A DNA stretch of 5,948 nucleotides from JBDIAR01 sp039812545 (GTDB lineage Bacteria > Actinomycetota > Actinomycetes > Actinomycetales > Dermatophilaceae): NCBI GenBank assembly GCA_039812545.1, contig JBDIAR010000194.1:1-5948 (forward strand), given 5' to 3'. The notes beneath the pieces were generated by a model. That model was not told the DNA's origin, did not search any database, and was given only the letters and a program-made list of their open reading frames with translations. Position numbers and translations under genes: made by a program. This document shows, piece by piece, positions 1-5,891 of the stretch (position 1 is the first letter of the stretch; every line of letters starts with the position of its first letter).

Positions 1-41
1 CTCGCCCGGCATACTCACAGAGATCCGTCAGCCTCGTCGCC

Positions 42-47
42 TAAAAT
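42..47 (+). promoter_or_regulatory. possible -10 element of the lipoprotein gene
   Basis: TAAAAT matches five of six bases of the TATAAT consensus and stands out in GC-rich sequence about 60 nt before the lipoprotein start. No convincing -35 hexamer lies 16-18 nt upstream, so the call rests on the -10 alone. The reverse complement, ATTTTA, could equally serve a divergent promoter toward the left edge. Confidence 0.3.
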
Positions 48-106
48 CGAGCAGAACGCAGGACGAGCCGCAGCGGTTCGCCCAGAATCGGAAGGGTATC
101 TCGCAG

Positions 107-574
107 ATGGCAATTCGCAAGCGACCGGTCGTCCTGGCCGGCGTCGTGGCGGTGGGGGCGCTGGCCCTCGCCGGGTGTAGCGACTCCGGGTCCAACCCGT
201 CGCCGACCACGGACGCCCCGAAGACGACGACCAACGCCCCGGTGGACAACTCGAAAGTCTCGCCGCCCAACCTGGTCAACCCGCCGGTCCTGAAGAACGC
301 CACCGGCGCTCGTCGCGACGTCACGATCGAGGACTGCAAGGAGTTCGCCCTCGGCGACAAGACGATCAACGGCAGCGTGACCAACTCGGGCACCGCGGCA
401 GCCGACTACGTCGTGACGGTGAGCTGGGTCAACGGCTCGGACGTCATGGGTCGCGGCTTCGCGCTGGTCAAGGCGGCCGAGCCGGGTAAGAAGACCGACT
501 TCACCGTGAAGACCAAGCTGACCAAGGCGGCCAATGGCTGCACCGTCAACGTGATGAAGGCCGCCGCCGCCTGA
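107..574 (+). CDS. secreted lipoprotein with an FxLyD-like C-terminal domain
   Basis: The 155-residue product is a predicted lipoprotein. It has an N-terminal RKR stretch, a hydrophobic helix (residues 8-22) and a lipobox LAGC whose Cys24 would be lipidated after signal peptidase II cleavage, which would anchor it to the outer face of the membrane. Residues 25-62 are a Ser/Thr/Pro/Asn-rich linker. Residues about 70-151 form a compact beta-rich domain whose pattern (a polar strand, then NGSVTNSGTAAADYVVTVSW, then a turn and another strand ending in NGCTVNV) resembles the FxLyD-type immunoglobulin-like domains common in actinobacterial lipoproteins. Cys77 and Cys145 sit at opposite ends of this domain and could form a disulfide. 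The ATG at 107 is preceded by GGAAGGG (90-96), a good ribosome-binding site at slightly long spacing. A strong hairpin follows directly, so it is probably monocistronic. The lipoprotein call is firm; the domain name is inferred by eye, and the function is unknown. Confidence 0.85.
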   Translation: MAIRKRPVVLAGVVAVGALALAGCSDSGSNPSPTTDAPKTTTNAPVDNSKVSPPNLVNPPVLKNATGARRDVTIEDCKEFALGDKTINGSVTNSGTAAADYVVTVSWVNGSDVMGRGFALVKAAEPGKKTDFTVKTKLTKAANGCTVNVMKAAAA

Positions 575-590
575 CGACACCTCCCCGGCA

Positions 591-631
591 GTGATGAGAG
601 CCACCCCGGTCATCGGGGTGGCTCTCATCAC
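591..631 (+). terminator. perfect 18-bp hairpin after the lipoprotein gene
   Basis: Bases 591-608 (GTGATGAGAGCCACCCCG) pair exactly with 614-631 around a 5-nt loop, GTCAT. The hairpin starts 16 nt after the lipoprotein stop and lies about 120 nt before pntA. No T-run follows, which is common for actinobacterial terminators. The following spacer to pntA (632-751) shows no recognisable gene or clear promoter hexamers. Confidence 0.75.
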
Positions 632-734
632 ATTCGGCCTGCGTGGGCAAGATCGCGCCGGACGGTGGGGCGGGCGGCACCCCCAAGTGGAAGAATGGCT
701 ACCGGTCAGTACCCAGCTCCGCCGAGCACCGTCC

Positions 735-745
735 GGACGAAGAGG
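735..745 (+). promoter_or_regulatory. ribosome-binding site that fixes the pntA start
   Basis: The purine-rich GGACGAAGAGG ends 6 nt before the ATG at 752. An in-frame ATG exists further upstream at 665, but the Shine-Dalgarno-like sequence and the alignment with the PntA family N-terminus (MLIGIPKE) both favour 752. Confidence 0.7.
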
Positions 746-751
746 TTCTCC

Positions 752-2287
752 ATGCTCATCGGCATACCGAAGGAATCCCGCGCCAACGAGACGCGTGTCG
801 CCGCCACCCCCAAGACCGTCGAACAGATCGTCAAGCTCGGTTTCGACGTGGTCGTCGAGTCCGGAGCCGGGCATGCGGCGAGTTTCGCCGACGACGCCTA
901 CGAGGCCGCGGGCGCCCGGATCGGCACGATCGACGACGCCTGGGCCGCGCCCGTCGTGATGAAGGTCAACGCCCCCAACGACGCCGAGATCGCGGCATTG
1001 CGTGACGGCGCCACCCTGATCTCGTTGATCGCCCCCGCGCTGAACCCCGACCTGGTGGCCAAGCTCGGCGCTCGCAATGTCACCGTGCTCGCGATGGACG
1101 CGGTGCCGCGGATCTCGCGCGCGCAGTCCCTCGACGTGCTCAGCTCGATGGCCAATATCGCGGGGTACCGGGCGGTGCTTGAGGCGGCGCACGAGTTCGG
1201 GTCGTTCTTCACCGGCCAGGTGACCGCGGCCGGCAAGGTCCCGCCCGCCAAGGTCTTCGTGTCCGGCTGTGGGGTCGCCGGCCTGGCCGCCCTCGGCACC
1301 GCGGGCAGCCTCGGCGCGATCGTGCGGGCGACCGACGTGCGCCCCGAGGTGGCCGAGCAGGTCGAGTCGATGGGCGCCGAGTTCGTCAAGCCCGATGTGG
1401 CCGAGGGCGAGGTCAGCACCGACGGCTACGCCAAGGAAATGGGCGATGACTACAAGGCCGCCGCGGCTCAGATGTATGCCGAGCAGGCCAAGGACGCCGA
1501 CATCGTCATCACGACGGCGCTGATCCCGGGCAAGCCCGCCCCGCGCCTGCTCACCGAGGAGATGGTGGCCTCGATGAAGCGCGGCAGCGTGATCGTCGAC
1601 ATGGCCGCCAGCAACGGTGGCAATGTCGCCGGTTCGGTGGCCGACCAGAAGGTGGTCACCGACAACGGCGTGACGATCATCGGCTACACCGATCTGGCCG
1701 GGCGCCTGCCCACCCAGGCCTCGCAGCTCTACGGCACGAACCTGGTCAACCTGCTCAAGCTCCTCTCGCCCGAGAAGGACGGCCAGATCCACCTCGACTT
1801 CGACGACGTCGTCCAACGCGGCATGACGGTCGTGCGCGACGGTCAGGTCACCTGGCCGCCGCCGCCGGTCCAGGTCTCGGCCGCGCCGCCGGCAGCCGCC
1901 GCACCGGCCCCGATCGTCAAGGAGGTCAAGCCACCACCGGACCCGATGAAGCGGTTGTCCAAGGTGGCGATCGCCGGGCTGCTCGGCCTGTTGCTCTTCG
2001 CGTTCTCGCCGCCGAGCTTCCTCGGCCACTTCATGGTCTTCGTCCTCGCCGTCGTCATCGGGTACTACGTCATCGGCAATGTCCACCACGCCCTGCATAC
2101 CCCGCTGATGTCGGTCACCAACGCGATCAGCGGCATCATCTTGGTCGGGGCACTCCTGCAAGTCGGCAGGGAAGGCCATCTGGGGATCACGATCCTCGCG
2201 TTCGTCGCCATCCTGTTGGCCAGCATCAATGTGTTCGGTGGTTTCGCCGTGACACAGCGGATGCTCAAGATGTTCCAGAAGGGCTGA
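752..2287 (+). CDS. pntA: NAD(P) transhydrogenase subunit alpha (Re/Si-specific, proton-translocating)
   Basis: This is the alpha subunit of the membrane-bound transhydrogenase, which couples inward proton flow to hydride transfer from NADH to NADP+. At 511 residues it matches the undivided E. coli-type alpha subunit (about 510). The cytoplasmic NAD(H)-binding domain I spans about 1-365. It opens with IPKESRANETRVAATP and contains the RQD-loop residues Arg120, Gln125 and Asp128 in PRISRAQSLD. The Rossmann loop GCGVAGLAA (172-180) is followed by the acidic Asp195 in RATDVRP. TTALIPGKPAPRL (254-266) and GYTDLAGRLPTQ (311-322) are further family signatures. A Pro/Ala linker (368-399) leads to about four transmembrane helices (404-497), including HALHTPLMSVTNAISGI and the end TQRMLKMF. 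The linker is low-complexity but in frame. The gene forms an operon with pntB 5 nt downstream. A hairpin upstream isolates it from the lipoprotein gene, so its promoter should lie within 632-734, though I could not identify the hexamers. Confidence 0.97.
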   Translation: MLIGIPKESRANETRVAATPKTVEQIVKLGFDVVVESGAGHAASFADDAYEAAGARIGTIDDAWAAPVVMKVNAPNDAEIAALRDGATLISLIAPALNPDLVAKLGARNVTVLAMDAVPRISRAQSLDVLSSMANIAGYRAVLEAAHEFGSFFTGQVTAAGKVPPAKVFVSGCGVAGLAALGTAGSLGAIVRATDVRPEVAEQVESMGAEFVKPDVAEGEVSTDGYAKEMGDDYKAAAAQMYAEQAKDADIVITTALIPGKPAPRLLTEEMVASMKRGSVIVDMAASNGGNVAGSVADQKVVTDNGVTIIGYTDLAGRLPTQASQLYGTNLVNLLKLLSPEKDGQIHLDFDDVVQRGMTVVRDGQVTWPPPPVQVSAAPPAAAAPAPIVKEVKPPPDPMKRLSKVAIAGLLGLLLFAFSPPSFLGHFMVFVLAVVIGYYVIGNVHHALHTPLMSVTNAISGIILVGALLQVGREGHLGITILAFVAILLASINVFGGFAVTQRMLKMFQKG

Positions 2288-2292
2288 GCGCG

Positions 2293-3738
2293 ATGTCGAT
2301 CACTCTCCAGCAAGGCGCCTACATCATCGCCGGCCTGTTCTTCATCCTGGCCCTGGCCGGCCTGTCCAAGCACGAGACCGCCCGCAGCGGCAACATGTAC
2401 GGGATGATCGGCATGGCGATCGCGCTGATCACCACGATCGCCGCGGCCGTCGCCGGTACCAAGCTCGAGGGCTACACGATCGCCACGGGCAGCGGGGCCG
2501 TCGGCTTCCTGCTCATCGCGATCGCCATGGCCGCCGGCGCCGTCATCGGGCTGTACCGCGCCAAGCGCGTCGAGATGACCGGTATGCCGGAGCTCATCGC
2601 GCTGCTGCACAGCTTCGTCGGTCTGACCGCGGTCCTCGTGGGCTGGAACAGCTTCTACGTGGGCACCGAGGCCGGTGGCCACGAGGGCGTCCACATGGGC
2701 GAGGTGTATGCCGGGGTCTTCATCGGTGCGGTCACCTTCACCGGGTCGATCGTGGCCTACCTCAAGCTGTCGGCGAAGATGAAGTCCGCCCCGCTGATGC
2801 TGCCGGGCCGCAACTACCTCAACCTCGGCGCCATCGCGTTCTTCTTCGTCACGATGATCTTCTTCGTGCGGATGCACGGCGGGGAGGGTTCCGGCGGCGT
2901 GGCGGGTCCCGCGGCGCTGCTCGGGGTGATGACCATCATCGCGCTGGCCCTGGGCTGGCATTTGGTCGCCTCCATCGGCGGCGGCGACATGCCGGTCGTG
3001 GTCTCGATGTTGAACAGCTACTCCGGATGGGCCGCGGCCGCCGCCGGGTTCATGCTGAACAACGACCTGCTGATCATCACCGGTGCGCTCGTCGGCTCCT
3101 CCGGTGCGTACCTGTCCTACATCATGTGCCGGGCGATGAACCGCTCGTTCATCTCCGTCATCGCCGGTGGCTTCGGCTCGGACGGTGCGGTCACGGGCGA
3201 GGAGAAGGACTACGGCGAGCATCGCGAGATCTCCGCCGAGGGCGCCGCCGATCTGTTGACCGAGGCCAAGAGCGTCGTCATCACCCCCGGATACGGGATG
3301 GCCACCGCGCAGGCCCAGTACGCAGTCGCGGACCTGACCTCCAAGTTGCGCGCCAAGGGCGTGAACGTGCGCTTCGGCATACACCCCGTCGCGGGTCGTC
3401 TGCCCGGACACATGAACGTCCTGCTGGCCGAGGCGAAGGTGCCCTACGACATCGTGCTGGAGATGGACGAGATCAACGACGACTTCCCCGAGACGGACGT
3501 CGTGCTGGTCATCGGCGCCAACGACACGGTCAACCCGGCCGCCCTGGAGGACCCGACGAGCCTGATCGCCGGTATGCCGGTGCTGCACGTCTGGGACGCC
3601 AAGAATGTCATCGTCTTCAAGCGCTCGATGGCCACCGGGTATGCCGGCGTGCAGAACCCGCTGTTCTTCAAAGAGAACTCGACGATGCTCTTCGGCGACG
3701 CCAAGGCCCGAGTCGAGGACATCATCAAGGCGCTGTAG
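2293..3738 (+). CDS. pntB: NAD(P) transhydrogenase subunit beta
   Basis: This is the beta subunit (481 residues), carrying most of the proton channel and the NADP(H)-binding domain III. The N-terminal half has about nine hydrophobic segments. It includes MPELIALLHSFVGL, whose His106 corresponds to the E. coli proton-channel His91, and GGGDMPVVVSMLNSYSGW, where Asp232 and Asn241 correspond to E. coli Asp213 and Asn222. Domain III (about 300-481) carries GEHREI, the dinucleotide loop TPGYGMATAQAQ (331-342), FGIHPVAGRLPGHMNVLLAEA, GANDTVNPAA (408-417) and KRSMATGYAGVQNPLFF. The ATG at 2293 comes 5 nt after the pntA stop, and AGAAGGG (2277-2283), inside the pntA end, is a suitable ribosome-binding site, so translation is probably coupled. 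The protein is about 19 residues longer than E. coli PntB. The extra length lies in membrane-domain loops near 52-65 and 194-206, not in the catalytic domain. Confidence 0.98.
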   Translation: MSITLQQGAYIIAGLFFILALAGLSKHETARSGNMYGMIGMAIALITTIAAAVAGTKLEGYTIATGSGAVGFLLIAIAMAAGAVIGLYRAKRVEMTGMPELIALLHSFVGLTAVLVGWNSFYVGTEAGGHEGVHMGEVYAGVFIGAVTFTGSIVAYLKLSAKMKSAPLMLPGRNYLNLGAIAFFFVTMIFFVRMHGGEGSGGVAGPAALLGVMTIIALALGWHLVASIGGGDMPVVVSMLNSYSGWAAAAAGFMLNNDLLIITGALVGSSGAYLSYIMCRAMNRSFISVIAGGFGSDGAVTGEEKDYGEHREISAEGAADLLTEAKSVVITPGYGMATAQAQYAVADLTSKLRAKGVNVRFGIHPVAGRLPGHMNVLLAEAKVPYDIVLEMDEINDDFPETDVVLVIGANDTVNPAALEDPTSLIAGMPVLHVWDAKNVIVFKRSMATGYAGVQNPLFFKENSTMLFGDAKARVEDIIKAL

Positions 3739-3760
3739 CGCTCGTCGCCGTCTGATCCAC

Positions 3761-3802
3761 CGGCTGCCGGGTCCCGCACGCTCAGGGCGGACCCGGCAGC
3801 CG
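3761..3802. terminator. 14-bp hairpin between convergent pntB and PH-protein genes
   Basis: CGGCTGCCGGGTCC (3761-3774) pairs exactly with GGACCCGGCAGCCG (3789-3802) across a 14-nt loop. It begins 22 nt after the pntB stop and lies between two convergent genes, so it could stop transcription from both sides. There is no T-run on either side. Its right arm is also the beginning of the tandem repeat that follows. Confidence 0.6.
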
Positions 3803-3879
3803 TGCGTTCGGGCCCGGCAGCCGTGCGTTTGGGCCCGGTGGGCCTCTGTGTTCAGGCCCGGTGCGGCTCTGCGTTCAGG
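3792..3879. repeat. four degenerate 21-23-bp tandem repeats
   Basis: Four units follow head to tail: 3792-3812 and 3813-3833 (21 bp, differing at one base), then 3834-3856 and 3857-3879 (23 bp). Each begins CCCGG and ends in a GTT(C/T)NGG-like block; the first two share CCCGGCAGCCGTGCGTT. Unit junctions create GGGCCC palindromes. A degraded fifth copy may start at 3880. The array fills most of the spacer between pntB and the convergent PH-protein gene, and no credible protein runs through it. Confidence 0.7.
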
Positions 3880-3894
3880 CCGCGCCGGCCGTGC

Positions 3895-4470
3895 TCACCA
3901 GAGCGAGCTGGTATCGATCGCCTGGGTGGGCTCCGCCGACGGCGGGATCGGGTTCTCGTCCGGGCTCTCGTCCGCGACGCCGAAGATCTCCGCGCAGATG
4001 GCCCGGTAGGTCTGGTCGGGGTGTGCGACGTGCGGAATCTCCCGCAGGGCCTGGTCCTGCCCGGCGGATTCCAGCACGAATTTGCCGTAGCCGAGGAGTT
4101 GGCCGGGGATGGAGCGCGAGTACGACATGTCTGTGACCTTGGCAAGCGGCATCATCGCCACCCGCCGCGTGACCACGCCGTAGAGCAGCAGCAGTCGCTT
4201 GTCGGTGGCCACGAACCAGGTGTGGTACCACTCGAAAGCCAGGATTGCCAGGCGCGCCATCAGCACGAGGACGAGGATCCAGGCGGCCTGGCCGACCGCT
4301 TGGGTGGTCTTCGTGGCGACCGCGTCCAGCCCGGTCGCCAGCGCGATGGCGGCGACGGTGGTCGCGACGGGTTCGGCCAGGGCGATCCAGTGCTCGCGGA
4401 CCTGGAGGACCAGCCGTTCGCCCTGTAACAGGTAGCGATCGACGCCGGTGCGCCGTCGGCTGGTGGCCAT
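3895..4470 (-). CDS. membrane protein with bacterial PH domain (bPH_2/DUF304-like)
   Basis: The product has 191 residues. A short basic N-terminus (MATSRRRTG) leads to YLLQGERLVLQVREHW, a pattern typical of proteins of this group. Two transmembrane segments follow (about 32-52 and 60-80). The segment WYHTWFVATDKRLLLLYGVVTRRVAMMPLAKVTDM (81-115, interior residues shown only in part here: WYHTWFVATDKRLLL, then VTDM) is the characteristic start of bacterial PH domains, whose fold continues to about 165 through SIPGQLLGYGKFVLESAG. The C-terminal tail (166-191) is acidic and Pro-rich, probably disordered. The start at 4470 was chosen because a longer in-frame start at 4554 would add 28 residues of low-complexity sequence lying over the upstream gene. 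The ribosome-binding site is weak, and the gene begins 7 nt after the upstream stop, which suggests coupled translation. The molecular function of these proteins is generally unknown; a membrane-associated structural or stress role is inference. Confidence 0.85.
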   Translation of the reverse strand: MATSRRRTGVDRYLLQGERLVLQVREHWIALAEPVATTVAAIALATGLDAVATKTTQAVGQAAWILVLVLMARLAILAFEWYHTWFVATDKRLLLLYGVVTRRVAMMPLAKVTDMSYSRSIPGQLLGYGKFVLESAGQDQALREIPHVAHPDQTYRAICAEIFGVADESPDENPIPPSAEPTQAIDTSSLW

Positions 4471-4477
4471 GGCCGGC

Positions 4478-4648
4478 TCAGCGCCCGTTGAGCAGCGAGT
4501 TGAAGAACTTGAGGATGGCGTTGAACCCGCCGACGACGATGTCCCAGGCGGCACGCACGATGGCGGCCGCCTTGTCGGGCTGGGTGAAGATCGCGTAGAT
4601 CAGAAAGCCCAACAGGACCCACCAAAAGATCTTCTTCGCGCGGTCCAT
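4478..4648 (-). CDS. small single-pass membrane protein (56 residues)
   Basis: The frame encodes MDRAKKIFWWVLLGFLIYAI followed by FTQPDKAAAIVRAAWD and an amphipathic stretch ending NSLLNGR. A basic N-terminus, one hydrophobic helix (about 7-22) and a long amphipathic helix (about 25-54) suggest a membrane protein with its tail lying along the membrane surface. It is the first gene of a two-gene unit with the PH-domain protein 7 nt downstream. The ATG at 4648 is preceded by GGAAGGA about 15 nt upstream, longer than ideal. A longer frame opens at 4864, but its extra 72 residues are translated repeat DNA and are not credible. From memory, small proteins of this shape are found beside PH-domain genes in actinobacteria; I could not check this. 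The function is unknown. Confidence 0.75.
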   Translation of the reverse strand: MDRAKKIFWWVLLGFLIYAIFTQPDKAAAIVRAAWDIVVGGFNAILKFFNSLLNGR

Positions 4649-4678
4649 GGTCGCGGGGCCTGTTCCTTCCGGGGTGAG

Positions 4679-4696
4679 GGCATACGTCTGTATGCC
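4679..4696. promoter_or_regulatory. exact dyad in the divergent promoter region (operator candidate)
   Basis: GGCATAC (4679-4685) and GTATGCC (4690-4696) form a perfect 7-bp inverted repeat separated by GTCT. The dyad starts 30 nt upstream of the small membrane-protein start and about 200 nt upstream of fdhD, placing it where a regulator of the minus-strand operon could bind. The half-site is the same heptamer that is over-represented across the whole window, so the pairing may instead reflect that general word. Confidence 0.45.
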
Positions 4697-4699
4697 AGT

Positions 4700-4713
4700 G
4701 TGACAGAAGTGAC
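4700..4713. repeat. short direct repeat GTGAC-N4-GTGAC
   Basis: GTGAC at 4700-4704 and 4709-4713 repeat with a 9-bp period, just outside the dyad and upstream of the minus-strand operon. The outer bases CAGT (4696-4699) and ACTG (4715-4718) are complementary. Tandem half-sites at roughly one helical turn are typical for OmpR-family response regulators, but the element is too short to assign. Confidence 0.3.
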
Positions 4714-4804
4714 GACTGAGGTCAGGCGGCGCGCGGGCGGGCGGCACGGGCAGAATGTGTCCCATGCCACAACCACGGTCCTGCGATCTCGCGTCTTGTG
4801 CTGG

Positions 4805-4864
4805 CCGGCCCAGCGCCGTCCGGCCCAGCGCCGTTCCGCCTTGCGCTGTCCGGTCCGGTGCCAT
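4805..4864. repeat. four 15-bp tandem units upstream of fdhD
   Basis: CCGGCCCAGCGCCGT occurs twice without mismatch (4805-4819 and 4820-4834), followed by two diverged 15-bp copies (4835-4849 and 4850-4864). Because the period is a multiple of three, every reading frame across it stays open and gives pentapeptide repeats. This explains the spurious open frames here on both strands. The array ends 34 nt before the fdhD start. The rest of the divergent spacer (4714-4804) shows no clear promoter hexamers. Confidence 0.55.
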
Positions 4865-4898
4865 CGGGTCTCACGGGCCGGGTCGGGGCTGAGTCGCG

Positions 4899-5792
4899 AT
4901 GGGGCGGGCCGGTCGGCGGCATCGGGTGGTGCGGCTCGGGACGTCCACCGTCCGGGGGCGCGAGGAGACGCTCGCCGTCGAGGAGCCACTGGAGATCCGG
5001 CTCGGTCCGGTCGGTGACGGCGGGCCGGCGCCGGCATACACGACGACGATGCGTACCCCGGGTCGAGACGTCGACCTGATCCACGGGTTCTTGCTCGCCG
5101 ACGGGATCGTGGACCGGCGCGAGGACATCGTCTCCATCCGGTACTGCGCGGGATCGGTACTCGAGCCGGGCGACGATGAGGAGGACGAGGCGCACGGGCC
5201 GGCATACGGGCGCAACACGTACAACGTCGTCGAGGTCGCCCTGGGCGCGGCGGCCGCCGAGCGGGCTGCGGGGCGACGCCGCGGCGCGATGACGAGCAGT
5301 TCGTGCGGGGTCTGCGGGACGACGGCGATCGCGGACCTCCTCGCCAGTCGGCGGTACCCGCAGGTTCCCGAGGTCGTCGGGCCGCTGCCGGCCGGGTTCC
5401 TGCTCGGTCTGCCCGATCGCCTGCGGGAGGGACAACGGCTGTTCGACCGGACGGCGGGCGTGCACGGGTGTGGGCTGTTCGCGTGCGACGGTCGGCTGCT
5501 CGACCTTGCCGAAGACGTCGGCCGGCACAATGCGATGGACAAGGTGGTCGGCGCCGCGTTGCGCGAGGGGCGGCTGCCGGTGCCGTCGGCCGTCGCAGTG
5601 TTGAGCGGGCGGGCGTCGTTCGATCTGCTGCACAAGGCCGCGCTCGCGGGGGTGCGTTTCGTCGTCTGCGTGTCGGCGCCGTCGTCGCTGGCCGTCGAGC
5701 TGGCGCAGGCTGCGGGGATCACATTGGTGGGCTTTGTGCGAGGCCGGGGCGGGAACGTGTACAGCCATCCGGAGCGGGTTGTCGGGAGCTGA
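4899..5792 (+). CDS. fdhD: formate dehydrogenase accessory sulfurtransferase FdhD
   Basis: FdhD moves sulfur from a cysteine desulfurase (IscS in E. coli) to the molybdenum or tungsten bis-MGD cofactor and is needed for formate dehydrogenase activity; it acts in the cytoplasm. At 297 residues it is full length. The N-terminal part has the family pattern LAVEEPLEIRL (25-35) and TTMRTPGRDVDLIHGFLLADGI (starting at 48; key residues MRTPG and HGFL). The sulfur-carrying loop is SSSCGVCG with Cys136 and Cys139, matching E. coli Cys121 and Cys124. Then come AGVHGCGLF, EDVGRHNAMDK (205-215), SGRASFDLLHKAALAGV and NVYSHPERV near the end. Residues about 90-105 and 115-128 are an acidic and an Ala/Arg-rich insertion, respectively. 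The ATG at 4899 is the earliest possible start, because an in-frame TGA lies at 4890-4892; GGGG (4885-4888) is a modest ribosome-binding site. No formate dehydrogenase structural gene is in the window. Confidence 0.97.
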   Translation: MGRAGRRHRVVRLGTSTVRGREETLAVEEPLEIRLGPVGDGGPAPAYTTTMRTPGRDVDLIHGFLLADGIVDRREDIVSIRYCAGSVLEPGDDEEDEAHGPAYGRNTYNVVEVALGAAAAERAAGRRRGAMTSSSCGVCGTTAIADLLASRRYPQVPEVVGPLPAGFLLGLPDRLREGQRLFDRTAGVHGCGLFACDGRLLDLAEDVGRHNAMDKVVGAALREGRLPVPSAVAVLSGRASFDLLHKAALAGVRFVVCVSAPSSLAVELAQAAGITLVGFVRGRGGNVYSHPERVVGS

Positions 5793-5815
5793 ATTCGGCG
5801 GTTCGACGGCTGTGT

Positions 5816-5849
5816 CGGTGGTCCGTGGTACGAATTGACTGGACCACTG
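5816..5849. terminator. weak inverted repeat after fdhD
   Basis: CGGTGGTCC (5816-5824) pairs with GGACCACTG (5841-5849) as a 9-bp stem with one G-T pair, around a 16-nt loop. It starts 24 nt after the fdhD stop. The large loop and missing T-run make it a poor intrinsic terminator; it could instead be a binding site. The rest of 5793-5890 shows nothing recognisable. Confidence 0.3.
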
Positions 5850-5891
5850 TGTGTGGCGGGTTTCATTGAGGTTGTTGATGATTCGCCGTTC

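Noticed and set aside
665..751. Upstream in-frame ATG that would add 29 residues to PntA
   Set aside because: The added residues do not match the family, whose N-terminus begins MLIGIPKE or similar, and a good ribosome-binding site precedes 752.
41..2179. 712-codon open frame on the minus strand opposite the lipoprotein gene and pntA
   Set aside because: It crosses two well-supported plus-strand genes and a hairpin. Its translation is rich in His, Arg, Asp and Gly with no recognisable domain, as expected for the antisense frame of GC-rich genes.
2065..3588. 507-codon open frame on the minus strand opposite pntB
   Set aside because: Same composition artefact; pntB is certain on the plus strand and the antisense product shows no family features.
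3792..3879. CRISPR-like array
   Set aside because: The units are directly adjacent with no unique spacers, and they vary in length and sequence. This is a simple tandem repeat.
3802..4428. Plus-strand open frames opposite the PH-domain gene
   Set aside because: They run antisense to a gene with clear membrane and PH-domain features and begin inside the tandem repeats.
4471..4554. Longer start for the PH-domain protein
   Set aside because: The added 28 residues are Ser/Pro low-complexity and overlap the small membrane-protein gene in another frame.
4649..4864. Longer start for the small membrane protein
   Set aside because: The added 72 residues are translated promoter-region and 15-bp-repeat DNA, with no protein character.
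4890..4892. TGA just before fdhD read as selenocysteine, joining the leader frame to FdhD
   Set aside because: FdhD is complete from 4899 and is not a known selenoprotein. I saw no convincing recoding hairpin, and the upstream product is repeat-derived.
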